Below are positions 1 to 9,942 of a stretch of 64,000 nt of DNA, in pieces. Source of the DNA: Pelagibius marinus (lineage in GTDB: Bacteria > Pseudomonadota > Alphaproteobacteria > Kiloniellales > Kiloniellaceae); the NCBI RefSeq assembly GCF_014925385.1, contig NZ_JACSDK010000018.1, forward strand, positions 62,001 to 126,000, given 5' to 3'. A program made the translations under genes and the position numbers. The notes under the pieces are model-generated. The model was not told where the DNA came from, made no database searches, and saw only the letters and a list, made by a program, of their open reading frames with translations. Position 1 is the stretch's first letter, and each line of letters starts with the position of its first letter.

Positions 1-431
1 TCCACTTCGACGGTGCGGGTATCCAGATTGACCGTCAGCTTGCCGGTGGAGATCACCGAGTCAGAATGGCCCTTGGAGCGGCGGACGATGGCCTGAATGC
101 GCGCAACCAGCTCTCGCTTATCGAACGGCTTGGTCAGGTAGTCGTCGGCGCCGACGCCGAGGCCCTTGATCTTGTCATCGAGGCCGCTGAGGCCCGAGAG
201 GATCAGGATCGGTGTCTTGACCCGGGCGGCCCGGAGACGCCGCAGCACCTCGTAACCGTCCATATCCGGCAACATCAGATCTAGGATGATGATGTCGTAA
301 TCGTAGAGTTTTCCGATTTCAAGGCCGTCTTCGCCCATATCGGTCGTGTCGCACACATAGCCCTCCGACCGGAGCATCATCTCGATGCCTTGGGCTGTGG
401 CGGTATCGTCCTCGACAAGCAGAACTCTCAT
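1..431 (-). CDS. ctrA: CtrA cell-cycle response regulator (5' part)
   Basis: Translating the minus strand from the ATG at 431 gives [20 protein letters not shown], then a full receiver domain: acidic pair in LVEDD, phospho-acceptor Asp in [16 protein letters not shown], and the Lys in DDYLTKPF. The linker [10 protein letters not shown] is diagnostic of CtrA. The gene leaves the window before the winged-helix domain, so about 143 residues are visible. CtrA is the master cell-cycle and flagellar class II regulator of alphaproteobacteria (established). Here it diverges from fliI-fliJ, and the shared spacer holds CtrA-type half-sites that could serve autoregulation. Confidence 0.93.
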   Translation of the reverse strand, partial: MRVLLVEDDTATAQGIEMMLRSEGYVCDTTDMGEDGLEIGKLYDYDIIILDLMLPDMDGYEVLRRLRAARVKTPILILSGLSGLDDKIKGLGVGADDYLTKPFDKRELVARIQAIVRRSKGHSDSVISTGKLTVNLDTRTVEV

Positions 432-497
432 GGTGGTGACCTAATGCCTGTATAGTTCCCCTGGGATTTGATTATTAACCATTTTGCCGAAGCATTG

Positions 498-610
498 TTA
501 ATAAATTCTTACCAGCGTTAATTATCGTTGATCGACGGTAGACAAGCGATCTCTCTCCGTTTCGGCGCCACCCCCGATCGTCGATTTTCTTAATTTTACC
601 CAACCTTAAG
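498..610 (+). promoter_or_regulatory. CtrA-type boxes between ctrA and fliI
   Basis: Two partial matches to TTAA-N7-TTAAC are visible: TTAA-TAAATTC-TTACC at 498-513 and TTTA-CCCAACC-TTAAG at 595-610. The spacer is AT-rich compared with the rest of the window. The second match lies 70 bp before the proposed fliI ATG. Both are imperfect, so this is inference from pattern and position. Confidence 0.45.
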
Positions 611-679
611 CCCGATACCCGAGACTGCCATGAAAGGTCGTTGTTCTCAGGCCAGGGGGGCCCTCAGGCGAATTACTGG

Positions 680-2239
680 ATGGTCGTTTCCACCGTCGTT
701 AAGGAAATCGGTCAACTGGCGGACTACCGCCTGTATGGCCGGGTCGCCGGGGTGCTCGGCATGCTGGTCGAGGTCGCGGGCCTCGAGCAGGCTCTTTCCA
801 TAGGTTCACGCTGCGCCATTCACGCCCAGGGAGGCCGCCGGGTGATCTGCGAGGTCATCGGCTTCCGCCAGCGCCGCGCCCTGCTGCTGCCCTTCGGCTC
901 CCTGGAAGGGGTCGGCCTGGGCTGCAAGGCGGAGGTCCTGGAGAGCGAGCCGCTGGTGCGGCCCTCCAGCGCCTGGCTGGGCCGCGTGGTCAACGCCCTG
1001 GGCGAGCCCATCGACGGCAAGGGGCCGCTGCCCGACGGGCCGGCCGCCTACAGCCTGCGCGCCTCGCCGCCGCCGGCCCACAGCCGCAAACGTCTGGGCG
1101 GCAAAATCGACCTGGGCGTGCGCGCCATCAATACCTTTCTCTCCTGCTGCCGCGGCCAGCGCATGGGCATCTTCGCCGGCTCCGGCGTGGGCAAGTCCGT
1201 GCTGCTGTCCATGCTGGCGCGCTATGCCGAGGCCGACGTCAACGTCATCGGCCTGATCGGCGAGCGCGGCCGCGAGGTGCAGGAATGGCTGGAGGACGAC
1301 CTGGGACCGGAGGGCCTGGCCCGCTCGGTAGTCGTGGTCGCCACTTCCGACGAGCCGCCGCTGATGCGCCGCCAGGCGGCCTATCTGACTATGGCGCTCA
1401 GCGAGTACTTCCGCGACGAGGGCCAGGACGTCCTCTGCCTGATGGATTCCGTCACCCGCTTCGCCATGGCGATGCGCGAGATCGGGCTTTCCGCCGGCGA
1501 GCCGCCGGCCAGCAAGGGCTATCCCCCCTCGGTCTTCGGCGAGCTGCCGCGCCTCCTGGAGCGCGCCGGTCCGGGCATCGAGGACGGCTCCGTGACCGGC
1601 CTCTTCACCGTGCTGGTGGAGGGCGACGACCACAACGAGCCCATCGCCGACGCGGTGCGCGGCATCCTGGACGGCCACATCGTGCTGGAGCGCGCGGTGG
1701 CCGAGCGCAACCGCTATCCGGCCATCAACCTGCTGCGCAGCGTCTCGCGCACCATGCCGGACTGCAACAGCGAGGGCGAGAACGCCCTGGTGGGGCGGGC
1801 GCGTAACCTGCTGTCGACCTTCGAGAACATGGCCGAGCTGATTCGCATCGGCGCCTACAAGCAGGGCAGCGACCCGGCGGTTGATGAGGCGATCCACTAC
1901 AACGACGCCCTGGAAGCCTTTCTCGGCCAGAAGAAGGACGAGATCAGCCACCTGGCGGAGGGCTACAGCCAGCTCGCCGCCTTGCTTGGCATGCCTGACC
2001 CCGCCGCTGAGGCCGCGGCGCCTCAGGCGACCCCGGAAGACATCCAGGTGATGGGGTTGGCCGCGGCCCAGATGGCGATGCCGGAGGGTGGCCTTGCCCC
2101 GGCCCAGGCTGCGGATGGTCCGGCGGATCAGGCGCCGTCGGGGCGCCAGCCGGGCGAAGGTGATTTCAAGAAACGCCGCGACCGCATGGCCGCGGCGCTT
2201 AACCTGGCCCAGGCGAAAAGCGCCGTTCCCGGCACTTAG
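680..2239 (+). CDS. fliI: Flagellum-specific ATPase FliI
   Basis: Export ATPase that, with FliH and FliJ, energises the flagellar type III secretion apparatus at the inner membrane. Visible motifs are the Walker A GSGVGKS inside [15 protein letters not shown], the Walker B region [14 protein letters not shown], and the F1-beta-like block after it. I chose the ATG at 680 ([13 protein letters not shown], then YRLYGRV) because it matches the usual FliI N-terminus. An in-frame TTG at 641 behind GAAAGG would add 13 residues. About 75 residues after the conserved core form an Ala/Pro/Gln-rich tail ending in a basic helix, longer than most FliI proteins (about 440-450 aa). fliJ follows after 46 bp. 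Confidence 0.95.
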   Translation: MVVSTVVKEIGQLADYRLYGRVAGVLGMLVEVAGLEQALSIGSRCAIHAQGGRRVICEVIGFRQRRALLLPFGSLEGVGLGCKAEVLESEPLVRPSSAWLGRVVNALGEPIDGKGPLPDGPAAYSLRASPPPAHSRKRLGGKIDLGVRAINTFLSCCRGQRMGIFAGSGVGKSVLLSMLARYAEADVNVIGLIGERGREVQEWLEDDLGPEGLARSVVVVATSDEPPLMRRQAAYLTMALSEYFRDEGQDVLCLMDSVTRFAMAMREIGLSAGEPPASKGYPPSVFGELPRLLERAGPGIEDGSVTGLFTVLVEGDDHNEPIADAVRGILDGHIVLERAVAERNRYPAINLLRSVSRTMPDCNSEGENALVGRARNLLSTFENMAELIRIGAYKQGSDPAVDEAIHYNDALEAFLGQKKDEISHLAEGYSQLAALLGMPDPAAEAAAPQATPEDIQVMGLAAAQMAMPEGGLAPAQAADGPADQAPSGRQPGEGDFKKRRDRMAAALNLAQAKSAVPGT

Positions 2240-2285
2240 AGCCTGGGCCCCCAGAGACAGTGGTTTTGTTAGGAGTTGAATTGCG

Positions 2286-2717
2286 GTGAGTGCTCTTGAT
2301 CAGTTGGTGCGGCTGCACCGTTGGAATCTGGACGAGAAGCGTCAGAAGCTTGCGGAACTGGAACGGTTCCGCGGCAAGCTGCTGGGCAACATCGAGTCGC
2401 TGGAGGCCGAGCTGGCCCGCGAGCAGGCCGCGGCCGAGCGCTCGGAGGTCACCAGCGTTTCGCTGCCGGCCTTCATCAAGGCCACCGTCGACCGGCGCCG
2501 CAAGATCGAGGGCTCCATCGACGAGGTCGATCGCTCCATCGCCCTGGCGCGCGACGAGATCGCTCAGGCCTTCCAGGAATTCAAGAAGTACGAGACGGCG
2601 CACGACAACCACCTGCGCCGCGAGGCAATGAAGCAGTCGCGCCGCGAACAGAACGCGGCCGACGAACTGGGCATCGACCTGCACCGCCGGCAGGCCGCGG
2701 GCGGCGCACAGGGTTAG
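2286..2717 (+). CDS. fliJ: Flagellar export chaperone/stalk FliJ
   Basis: A 143-residue, highly charged, almost wholly alpha-helical protein with heptad-like spacing (LDQLVRLHRWNLDEKRQKLA, then long Glu/Arg-rich coils), as in FliJ. FliJ is the central stalk of the FliI ATPase ring and recycles export chaperones (known for the family). The start is GTG at 2286. It sits directly after fliI and its stop is 17 bp from the end of the convergent fliK-like gene, with no clear terminator between them. The call rests on size, coiled coil and the invariant fliI neighbourhood rather than strong sequence identity. Confidence 0.85.
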   Translation: MSALDQLVRLHRWNLDEKRQKLAELERFRGKLLGNIESLEAELAREQAAAERSEVTSVSLPAFIKATVDRRRKIEGSIDEVDRSIALARDEIAQAFQEFKKYETAHDNHLRREAMKQSRREQNAADELGIDLHRRQAAGGAQG

Positions 2718-2733
2718 CCGGAAAAACCGAAAG

Positions 2734-4608
2734 TCAGACGTTCAGGCCGTCGTGGGGCTGGGCGGCGGACTGTGCCGCCAGCAGCTGCAGCCAGTCAGGT
2801 GAAGCCTGGAAGACGAGCTGGCCCGTGTAGCCGGCGATGGCGTTGGCTTCCGCGAAGAGGGCCATGAGGTCGCCGCGCACCAGGGCGGGCAGGGGGCGGC
2901 GGCTGCGCAGCAGCAGGTCGAAGCGCCGCGCCCGCACCAGGCCGTCGAGCTGCAGCTCGCCGTGACGCTCCAATTCCAGTTCCAGCACGAAGCGGGTGGC
3001 CTTGTCGCCGCCTTTCCCGTCCTGGCCGCCGCCGTGGTCCTGGTGGCGGAAGAAGCAACGCAGCTCGCGCAGGCCCTGCTCGCTCCACAGCGGCAGGTTC
3101 ACGAAGCGCCACTCGCCGGCCGGCGTGTCGATCGGGCGATTGAGGCCGGCGAACTCACGGCCCAGGCGTTCGAAAAGGTCGCCGTGCTCGGCGCGCTCGG
3201 CGCCGACCGTGGCCGGCGCCAGCCAGCCGCCGAGGTTGCCCTGGTTCAAGGCCGAGAGGAAGAACAGCATACCGGAGGCGAGGCGCGGGCCGACCTGCGG
3301 CAGGGCGCGGGCGACCGCCTCCACCTGCGCCGCCTGCAGGCCGTGGAAGATGGTCTGTTCCAGCGTCTCCAGGCTGGGCCAGGCGGCGGCCAGGGCGCGG
3401 GCGGCCGGAGTGTCTTGCGCGGCGGGCAGGGTGATCTGCAGCGCCAGGCTGCTGCCCGGGGGCAGGGCGGCGCGGGTGTCCAGGGTCAACGTGCCCAGCG
3501 GCGTGTGCAGGATCGGCTGGCCGCTGCTGGTGGTGGCGGTGACCAGCCCGGTCAGGCGCAGGCCCGCCCCGGAGGCGTCGCCGCCGCCGGGGACGGCCGC
3601 AGCGCCCTGAGCGCCTTGGGAGGGGCCTTGCGGGCCGCTGGGAGCACCGGCGGCACGGACCGCGGCCTCGGTGGAGAGGTTCTGCAAGGCCGAGGCGACG
3701 GAGTGTCCGGAGTTCGCGACCGGCGTCTGCGGCGCCAGGCGTAGGCCCGCCGTCGCCGCGTTCGCCGCGTTGCCTGTGCCAGGGGGGCTGGGAGCGGCGG
3801 TGCCGGGCGGCGAACTCTGCGGAGCGCCTGTGGCCGGGGTGCCGGCTTCACTGCCGGCCGACCCCGCGGCCGGGGCGCCCGCGGGCGCCGCCGGCGCCGT
3901 GGGGCCGCCGCCCTGTCCGCCCGGCTGACCCGGGGGCTGGCCGGGAAGCTGCCCGGCCACCTGACCGGCCGCCAAGCCGGGGGCTGGACCTGTTGCGGGC
4001 ACAGCGGCCGGATTTGCGGCGGTGCCGGATGGTCGCGAAGCCGCCAGCGTTCCCGGCGTGGTCCCGGCCGTTTGCGACTGCACTCCCAGCGCCAGGATGC
4101 GCACCAGCAGTTCGGCGCCCGGCTGGGCGGTCGGCAGGCCGGCCAGCAGCGGCACCGGTGGGGCAGCGTGCAGGACGCCGCGCAGCACCTGGGTGGGCTG
4201 CACCAGGTCGTGGGGATTGGGCGGCAGCGTGTGAGAGAGCGGCGCCTGTGGCGACGCGACGCCCGGCGGCGTCTGGCCCGGGGCACCGGCGTTGGACGCG
4301 GCGGCGCCGGCGCTGTCCAGCAGCAGGAGGTTTATCATCACCTGGGGTCCGACGCTGCGCACCTGCAGCACCACCTCGGTACCGACCGGCAGGGCGCGGG
4401 TCGCGGCAAGCTGCAGCACGCCGAGGCGCGTGCGCACCAGCAGGTGGCCATGGTCGTCCTTGCCGACCACCGTCCCGCGCAGGTTTTCTCCGGTGGCGAG
4501 GCGGGCCAGCTCCGGCGAGGGGTCGACCACCCGCACGGCGGTCTCACCGCTCCCGGTCGCGGCGGGACGCGTGGTTCCTGCGGCAAGCGTGGCGAAGATA
4601 TCGCTCAT
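2734..4608 (-). CDS. FliK-like hook-length-control-related protein
   Basis: A 624-residue protein with three parts. An N-terminal beta-rich segment (about 30-110) contains LRGTVVGKDDHGHLLVRTRL. A long Pro/Ala/Gly/Gln linker spans about 110-400. A folded C-terminal part (about 480-615) contains WRFVNLPLWSEQGLRELRCF and LDGLVRARRFDLLLRS. This plan resembles FliK-type rulers, but a canonical fliK with the LHPAELGRIEVKL core lies at 17736-19451, so this is a second, divergent member. It is the last gene of the fliF-flhG operon, 13 bp after flhG. A role in hook or rod length control or export switching is inference. Confidence 0.6.
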   Translation of the reverse strand: MSDIFATLAAGTTRPAATGSGETAVRVVDPSPELARLATGENLRGTVVGKDDHGHLLVRTRLGVLQLAATRALPVGTEVVLQVRSVGPQVMINLLLLDSAGAAASNAGAPGQTPPGVASPQAPLSHTLPPNPHDLVQPTQVLRGVLHAAPPVPLLAGLPTAQPGAELLVRILALGVQSQTAGTTPGTLAASRPSGTAANPAAVPATGPAPGLAAGQVAGQLPGQPPGQPGGQGGGPTAPAAPAGAPAAGSAGSEAGTPATGAPQSSPPGTAAPSPPGTGNAANAATAGLRLAPQTPVANSGHSVASALQNLSTEAAVRAAGAPSGPQGPSQGAQGAAAVPGGGDASGAGLRLTGLVTATTSSGQPILHTPLGTLTLDTRAALPPGSSLALQITLPAAQDTPAARALAAAWPSLETLEQTIFHGLQAAQVEAVARALPQVGPRLASGMLFFLSALNQGNLGGWLAPATVGAERAEHGDLFERLGREFAGLNRPIDTPAGEWRFVNLPLWSEQGLRELRCFFRHQDHGGGQDGKGGDKATRFVLELELERHGELQLDGLVRARRFDLLLRSRRPLPALVRGDLMALFAEANAIAGYTGQLVFQASPDWLQLLAAQSAAQPHDGLNV

Positions 4609-4621
4609 GCCGCAGGGCCCC

Positions 4622-5410
4622 TCAATTCTTGCTGTTGAGGCGCCCGGCCAGGGCCTCTATATCGCTTGCCGCCTGCGAGTTTGGGTGGCGGATGAGCAGC
4701 GGCACCTGGTGGCGGATGGCGTCCTTCACCTTGCTGTCGCGGCGGATCACGCCGGCCAGCGGCGGCGAGATCTTCAGGAAGGACTCGCAGGCCTTCAGCA
4801 GGGTGGCGTAGGTGCGTTCGCCCTCGGCGGGGGAGGTGGCCATGTTGATGACGACCCGCAGGTCCGCCTCGGGGTTCTGCATGTGCGCCAGCTTGATGAA
4901 GGCGTAGGCGTCGGTCAGCGAGGTCGGCTCGTCGGTTGCCACAACCAGGGTGGTGCGGGCCACGGCGGCGAGGTCGCGCACCGTGCGCTCCAGGCCGGCG
5001 CCCAGGTCCAGGATCACCCGGTCGTAGGACGGTGCCAGGTCGGTCAGGTCGCTCATAAGCTGCTTGAGGCGCACGGCCGGGATGTTGGCCAGGCTGCCGG
5101 TGCCCGAGCGCCCGGCGATGACGTCGAAGCCGCCGGTGTCGTGATGGGTCGCCGCTTCCTTCAGCTCGTAGCTGCCGTCGAGGACGCCGCCAAGGTCGTT
5201 GGAGGGGTGCAGGCCGAGCTGGATGTCGACATTGGCCAGGCCCAGGTCGCCGTCGAACAGCAGCACGCGCTTGCCGTCGCGGGCGAGCGCCTGGGACAGG
5301 GTGACCGACAGCCAGGTCTTGCCGACGCCGCCCTTGCCGGAGGCGACTGCCAGCATGTTCGCGCAGGTCTTCTGCTGCTCTTCACGTTCCATCATGGGGG
5401 CTTCGATCAT
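4622..5410 (-). CDS. flhG: MinD-like ATPase FlhG (FleN/YlxH)
   Basis: ParA/MinD-type ATPase of 262 residues. The deviant Walker A is ASGKGGVGKTWLSVTLSQAL near residue 23, with the signature Lys before GGVGKT, and the Walker A' segment is VLLFDGDLGLANVDIQLGL. It ends near IEALAGRLNSKN. FlhG proteins control flagellar number and antagonise FlhF (established). It starts 4 bp after the flhF stop, so the two are translationally linked. The usual amphipathic membrane-targeting helix at the C-terminus is short here. Confidence 0.9.
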   Translation of the reverse strand: MIEAPMMEREEQQKTCANMLAVASGKGGVGKTWLSVTLSQALARDGKRVLLFDGDLGLANVDIQLGLHPSNDLGGVLDGSYELKEAATHHDTGGFDVIAGRSGTGSLANIPAVRLKQLMSDLTDLAPSYDRVILDLGAGLERTVRDLAAVARTTLVVATDEPTSLTDAYAFIKLAHMQNPEADLRVVINMATSPAEGERTYATLLKACESFLKISPPLAGVIRRDSKVKDAIRHQVPLLIRHPNSQAASDIEALAGRLNSKN

Positions 5411-5414
5411 GCTG

Positions 5415-6383
5415 TTAGTCCGCCGCGAGAAGGGTGGTGGCCTGGAAGGGGCCTTGGGCGCTGAGCAGGCGCGCCAGGGAAACCGGATTGACGGCGATCA
5501 GGCCGCCGCCGATGTGGCGGGAAACGCCCGCCGCGAGGAAACCCATGCCGCTGACGTGGGCGGCGCTGATCAACCCGCCGAAGCGGCGCGCCGCGTCCAG
5601 GCGGGTCGGGATCAGGCTGCGAGCGCCGCTCTCGGCAAAGGCGAGCGCCATGTCCGCCGCCTCGGCCGGGTCGCCGCCGGCCGGCAGCACCAGCGCCATG
5701 GCTGCGCCAGCGGCCTCCGCGGCCTCGCGCAGGGCCTCGCGCTCGACGGCGTCGAAGGGGTTGCAGCCGACGGTGTCGATGATGGCGATCTCGTCGCCCT
5801 TGCGCGCCCTGGCCGCGGCACCCACCGCCGTGGCGTCGTCGGCGCAGACCAGCCGCGCGTCGAGCGCCTGGGTGAAAGTCTCGGCCTGGGCGCGGCCTCC
5901 GGCCTTGCCGCCGTCCATGGTGATGAGCAGGCTCCGCCCCTCGGCCAGGCGCGCGCAAGCGCAGAGCTTGGCGGCGGTAACGCTCTTGCCGGCACCGGAG
6001 GGACCGACCAGCATGATCGGATGTTCCGGTCCGATGTCGCCCAGCGGCAGGAAGCCCAGTTCGTGATCCAGCGCCGCGGCGAAGGCCATCATCCAGTCGT
6101 CCGTGCTGGTATTGACCGCGGCGTTCAGCAGGCGGTCCGTCAGGCCGCGTGGCACCCGGTGGTGGTCCAGCACCGCGGCGATGCGGTCGGCGGCCTCCAG
6201 TTCCGGCGCCTGCGCCGGCGCGCTTTCGGCCGCGGCACCGTTGGCCTGTTCCAGGGCGGCGGTGACCTTGATGCCGTCGTCGTCGTCGCTGGTCGACAGG
6301 ATGATCGCCTCTTCGCCCAGCACGTCGCGGACCTGCTGCATCGCCTCGGCGGCTGTCCTCGCTGTGAAGGTGCGCAGCAGCAT
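5415..6383 (-). CDS. flhF: SRP-type GTPase FlhF
   Basis: 322-residue signal-recognition-particle GTPase that places the flagellum, usually at a pole. The N-terminus MLLRTFTARTAAEAMQQVRD followed by GEEAIILST is the family signature. The P-loop is GPSGAGKSVTAAKL, G3 is IDTVGCNPFD, and a late element is LIPTRLDAARRFGG. The basic N-terminal (B) domain is short compared with gamma-proteobacterial FlhF. Its ATG overlaps the flhA stop by one base (TGATG), so the operon order flhA-flhF-flhG is translationally coupled. Confidence 0.93.
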   Translation of the reverse strand: MLLRTFTARTAAEAMQQVRDVLGEEAIILSTSDDDDGIKVTAALEQANGAAAESAPAQAPELEAADRIAAVLDHHRVPRGLTDRLLNAAVNTSTDDWMMAFAAALDHELGFLPLGDIGPEHPIMLVGPSGAGKSVTAAKLCACARLAEGRSLLITMDGGKAGGRAQAETFTQALDARLVCADDATAVGAAARARKGDEIAIIDTVGCNPFDAVEREALREAAEAAGAAMALVLPAGGDPAEAADMALAFAESGARSLIPTRLDAARRFGGLISAAHVSGMGFLAAGVSRHIGGGLIAVNPVSLARLLSAQGPFQATTLLAAD

Positions 6384-8485
6384 CAGATCTGACCCAGCGT
6401 CTTGATTTTCGCCTTGGCGTGGATCTCATTCTGCGAGAGCACCACGGTGGAGGGGCGGAAGCGTTCGACGATGGAGCGCACGAAGGGCCGCACCGGCGGT
6501 GAAGTGAGCAGGACAGGGCTCTCGCCCATCATGGCGTGGCGCTCGAAGATCTGGCGCACGGCGCCGATGAACTCCTGCAGGCGGGTCGGCGCCATGGAGA
6601 GCTGGCGGTCTTCGCCCTCGCCGACGATCGCCTCGGCGAAGGCCTGCTCCCATTGCGCCGAGAGGGTGATCATCGGGATGAAGCCCTCGTGGTTCACCGA
6701 ATCGTTGGAGATCTGGCGGGCCAGGCGGGCACGCACGTGCTCGGTGATGGCGGTCACGTTGCGGGTATAGCCGCAGGCCTCCGAGACGCCTTCCAGGATG
6801 GTCGGCAGGTCGCGCACCGAGACGCGCTCGGCCAGCAGGTTCTGCAGGACGCGCTGCAGTCCGCCGACGGTGATCTGCGTGGGGATCAGGTCGGCGATCA
6901 GCTTCTGCTGCTCGCTGTCCTGCTCGTCGAGCAGCTTCTGCGTTTCGGCGTAGGACAGCAGCTCGGCCATGTTGTCCTTGATCAGCTCGGTCAGGTGGGT
7001 GGTCACCACGGTTGGCGGATCGACGACGGTGTAGCCGCGGAACAGGGCCTCCTCGCGGCTGCCTTCGTCGCACCACATGGCCGGCAAACCGAAAGTCGGT
7101 TCCACCGTTTCCTCGCCGGGCAGGGGCATCTTCTCGCCGCGCGGGTCCATGACCAGCAGCATGTTGGGACGCAGCTCGCCGCGCCCGGCCTCGATCTCCT
7201 TGACCCGGATGACGTAGGTGTTGGCCGGGAGCTGCAGGTTGTCCTGGATGCGCACCGAGGGCATGACGAAACCGATCTCCTGCGCCAGCTGGCGGCGCAG
7301 GGACTTGATCTGGTCGGTCAGGCGCTGGCCGCCCTGGCCATTGATCATGGGTAGCAGGCCGTAACCCAGTTCCAGGCGGACCTGGTCGATCTGCAGGGCG
7401 TTGGCGATGGGCTCCTCGGCGATCGGCGTGGCCGTCTGGGCGGCGATGGCCTTGGACTCGGCGTCGGCGGCCGCCTTATTGCGCTTGCTGGCGAACCAGC
7501 AGCCGACGCCGGCCAGGCCGGAGAGCGCCAGAAAGGGCACCGCCGGGATCCCGGGCAGCAGGGCCAGCGACAGCATCAGGAAGGACGACAGGCCGAGGGC
7601 GCGGGGATAGCCGCCCAGCTGGCCGATCAGGGCCTTGTCCATGGACCCGGTGGACGTCGACTTGGAGACAAGCAGGCCGGCGCCGGTGGAGACGATCAGC
7701 GCCGGGATCTGGCTGACCAGGCCGTCGCCCACGGTCAGCACGGTATAGGTCTCGGCCGCCTGGCCAAAGGTCAGGTCCTGCTGGGCGACGCCGATGATGA
7801 TGCCGCCGATGACGTTGATGAAGGTGATCATCAGACCGGCGATAGCGTCGCCGCGCACGAACTTCGCGGCGCCGTCCATGGAACCGAAGAAGTTGCTCTC
7901 GTCCTCCAGCTCCTTGCGGCGCTTGCGCGCCTCGGTCTCGTCGATGAGCCCGGCGGAGAGGTCGGCGTCGATGGCCATCTGCTTGCCGGGCATGGCGTCC
8001 AGGCTGAAGCGGGCGGAGACCTCGGCGATGCGCCCGGAACCCTTGGTGATGACGATGAAGTTCACGATCACCAGGATGCCGAAGATGATGATGCCGATGA
8101 TGAAGTTGCCGCTCATCACGAAGCTGCCGAAGGCCTGAATGACCTGTCCGGCGGCGTCGGTGCCTTCGTGGCCATTGGCCAGGATCAGCCGCGTCGACGC
8201 CAGGTTCAGCGCCAGGCGCAGCATGGTTGCGATCAGCAGCACCGTGGGGAAGGAGTTGAACTCCAGCGGCTTGGTGATGAACAGCACCGTCATCAGGATG
8301 AGGACGGAGAAGGTCATGGACATCGCCAGCGACAGGTCCAGCGTCCAAGCCGGCAGCGGCAGGATGAGCACCACAAGGATGGCGACGACGCCCAGCGCCA
8401 GAGCGATGTCGCCGCGCTTCAGCGCATTGACGACCGCAGCCAGTTGGCCGCCGCCGGCGCTCGCCTCTGTGTTTGTCTCAGCCAT
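6383..8485 (-). CDS. flhA: Flagellar export gate protein FlhA
   Basis: 700 residues, the normal length. The N-terminal half has about eight membrane helices. The conserved FHIPEP cytoplasmic loop is recognisable in MPGKQMAIDADLSAGLIDE and FFGSMDGAAKFVRGDAIAGL. The C-terminal cytoplasmic domain, which docks export chaperones and substrates, starts near residue 360. FlhA forms the nonameric ring of the type III export gate. It follows flbD after 47 bp and overlaps flhF by one base. Confidence 0.97.
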   Translation of the reverse strand: MAETNTEASAGGGQLAAVVNALKRGDIALALGVVAILVVLILPLPAWTLDLSLAMSMTFSVLILMTVLFITKPLEFNSFPTVLLIATMLRLALNLASTRLILANGHEGTDAAGQVIQAFGSFVMSGNFIIGIIIFGILVIVNFIVITKGSGRIAEVSARFSLDAMPGKQMAIDADLSAGLIDETEARKRRKELEDESNFFGSMDGAAKFVRGDAIAGLMITFINVIGGIIIGVAQQDLTFGQAAETYTVLTVGDGLVSQIPALIVSTGAGLLVSKSTSTGSMDKALIGQLGGYPRALGLSSFLMLSLALLPGIPAVPFLALSGLAGVGCWFASKRNKAAADAESKAIAAQTATPIAEEPIANALQIDQVRLELGYGLLPMINGQGGQRLTDQIKSLRRQLAQEIGFVMPSVRIQDNLQLPANTYVIRVKEIEAGRGELRPNMLLVMDPRGEKMPLPGEETVEPTFGLPAMWCDEGSREEALFRGYTVVDPPTVVTTHLTELIKDNMAELLSYAETQKLLDEQDSEQQKLIADLIPTQITVGGLQRVLQNLLAERVSVRDLPTILEGVSEACGYTRNVTAITEHVRARLARQISNDSVNHEGFIPMITLSAQWEQAFAEAIVGEGEDRQLSMAPTRLQEFIGAVRQIFERHAMMGESPVLLTSPPVRPFVRSIVERFRPSTVVLSQNEIHAKAKIKTLGQI

Positions 8486-8532
8486 ATCGGGGTGCCTTCC
8501 GCTCCCTGCGCGATCGCTTCAAGCCGTCAGCT

Positions 8533-9897
8533 TCAAGCCGTCGAGCGCTCGCCCTCGCCGGGCAGGGGCACGGGCACGCCGTCTTGGCTGTACTGCTTCA
8601 ACTTGTTGCGCAGGGTGCGGATCGAGATGCCGAGGATGTTGGCGGCATGGGTCCGGTTGCCCAGGCAGTGCTCCAGGGTGTCGAGGATCAGGTCCTTCTC
8701 CACGTCGGCCACGGTGCGCCCGACGAGCTGCTTGGCCTCGCCGCCGTTCTCGTCGGTGTCGGCTTCGACCTCGGCGGCCTGCTGGTGCCGGTTCAGGTTC
8801 TGGCCGGTCAGCATGATCGCCTCGGGGCCGATCCTGCCGTCCTGGGCCAACAGCACGGCCCGGTGCATGGTGTTCTCCAGTTCGCGCACGTTGCCGCGCC
8901 AATGGTGGGCCCTCAGCACCTCCATGGCCGGCGGCGTCACATCCATCGTCGGCACACCGTTGGCCTCTGAGTACTTGGCGGCGAAGTGCTGGGCCAGGAT
9001 GGGAATGTCCTGGGGCCGCTCGCGCAGGGCCGGAAGCTGGATGTTGACCACGTTGAGGCGGAAGTAGAGGTCCTCGCGGAAGTTGCCGTTCCTGACCTCT
9101 TCCTCCAGGTCGCGGTTGGACGTGGCGATGAGGCGGATGTTCACCTTGATCGGCTGGCCGCCGCCGACGCGGTCGATCTCGCGTTCCTGGATGGCGCGCA
9201 GCAGCTTGGCCTGCAGGCGCGGATGCATCTCGGAGATTTCGTCGAGCAGAAGGGTGCCGCCGTTGGCTTCCTCGAACTTGCCGATGCGGCGGGTCACGGC
9301 GCCGGTGAAGGAGCCTTTCTCGTGGCCGAAGAGCTCGGATTCCAGAAGGTTTTCGGGGATGGCGGCGCAGTTGACGGAGATGAAGTGCTGGTTGGCACGC
9401 TTGGACTTGGAGTGAAGAAAGCGGGCCATGACCTCCTTACCGGTGCCGGACTCACCGGTGATGAGGACGCTGGCGTCCGACGGCGCAACCTGCTCCGCCA
9501 GGCGCAGCACGGCGCTGGTGGCCGGGTCGCGGAACACCAGGGTGCTGGTCTCCTCCGAAACGGCGGAGAGGACGGCGGCGATCAGCTCGGCGTCGGGCGG
9601 CAGGGGGACGTACTCCTGCGCGCCGGCGCGGATGGCGTCGGCGGCGGCGGCGGGCTCCGGGCCGATGCCGCAGGCGATGACCGGCACCGAGATCCGCTCG
9701 GACTTCAGGCTCTTGCAGAGAGTGCCGATGTCCAGGTTGACCTCGACCATGACCATGTCCGCGCCCTGGCCTGAGCGCAGCGCGGTCAGCGCCGCGTCGA
9801 TGTCGTCGACGTGGGCAACCTTTGCGCCGCTTTCCAGGGCCAGCTTGCCGGCCGTGGCGATGTGTCCGTCCAGTGTTCCCACAATGAGAAGCCGCAT
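8533..9897 (-). CDS. flbD: Sigma-54-dependent flagellar activator FlbD
   Basis: 454-residue enhancer-binding protein in three parts. Residues 1-115 are a receiver-like domain. An AAA+ sigma-54 activation domain follows, with Walker A GESGTGKE at 148-155 and the sigma-54 contact loop GSFTGA at 195-200 (GAFTGA variant). A Fis-type helix-turn-helix lies at the C-terminus ([20 protein letters not shown]). The receiver is degenerate: Glu52 stands where the phospho-acceptor Asp is expected and the Lys of a TKPF motif is absent. Caulobacter FlbD is controlled by FliX rather than by ordinary phosphorylation, and a fliX gene lies at 38922. Its likely targets are the sigma-54 promoters listed here. Confidence 0.92.
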   Translation of the reverse strand: MRLLIVGTLDGHIATAGKLALESGAKVAHVDDIDAALTALRSGQGADMVMVEVNLDIGTLCKSLKSERISVPVIACGIGPEPAAAADAIRAGAQEYVPLPPDAELIAAVLSAVSEETSTLVFRDPATSAVLRLAEQVAPSDASVLITGESGTGKEVMARFLHSKSKRANQHFISVNCAAIPENLLESELFGHEKGSFTGAVTRRIGKFEEANGGTLLLDEISEMHPRLQAKLLRAIQEREIDRVGGGQPIKVNIRLIATSNRDLEEEVRNGNFREDLYFRLNVVNIQLPALRERPQDIPILAQHFAAKYSEANGVPTMDVTPPAMEVLRAHHWRGNVRELENTMHRAVLLAQDGRIGPEAIMLTGQNLNRHQQAAEVEADTDENGGEAKQLVGRTVADVEKDLILDTLEHCLGNRTHAANILGISIRTLRNKLKQYSQDGVPVPLPGEGERSTA

Positions 9898-9942
9898 GCC
9901 TTCTCTCCAAGTCCCTAAAGGTTAGTTCCGGTTCAAATCTGA

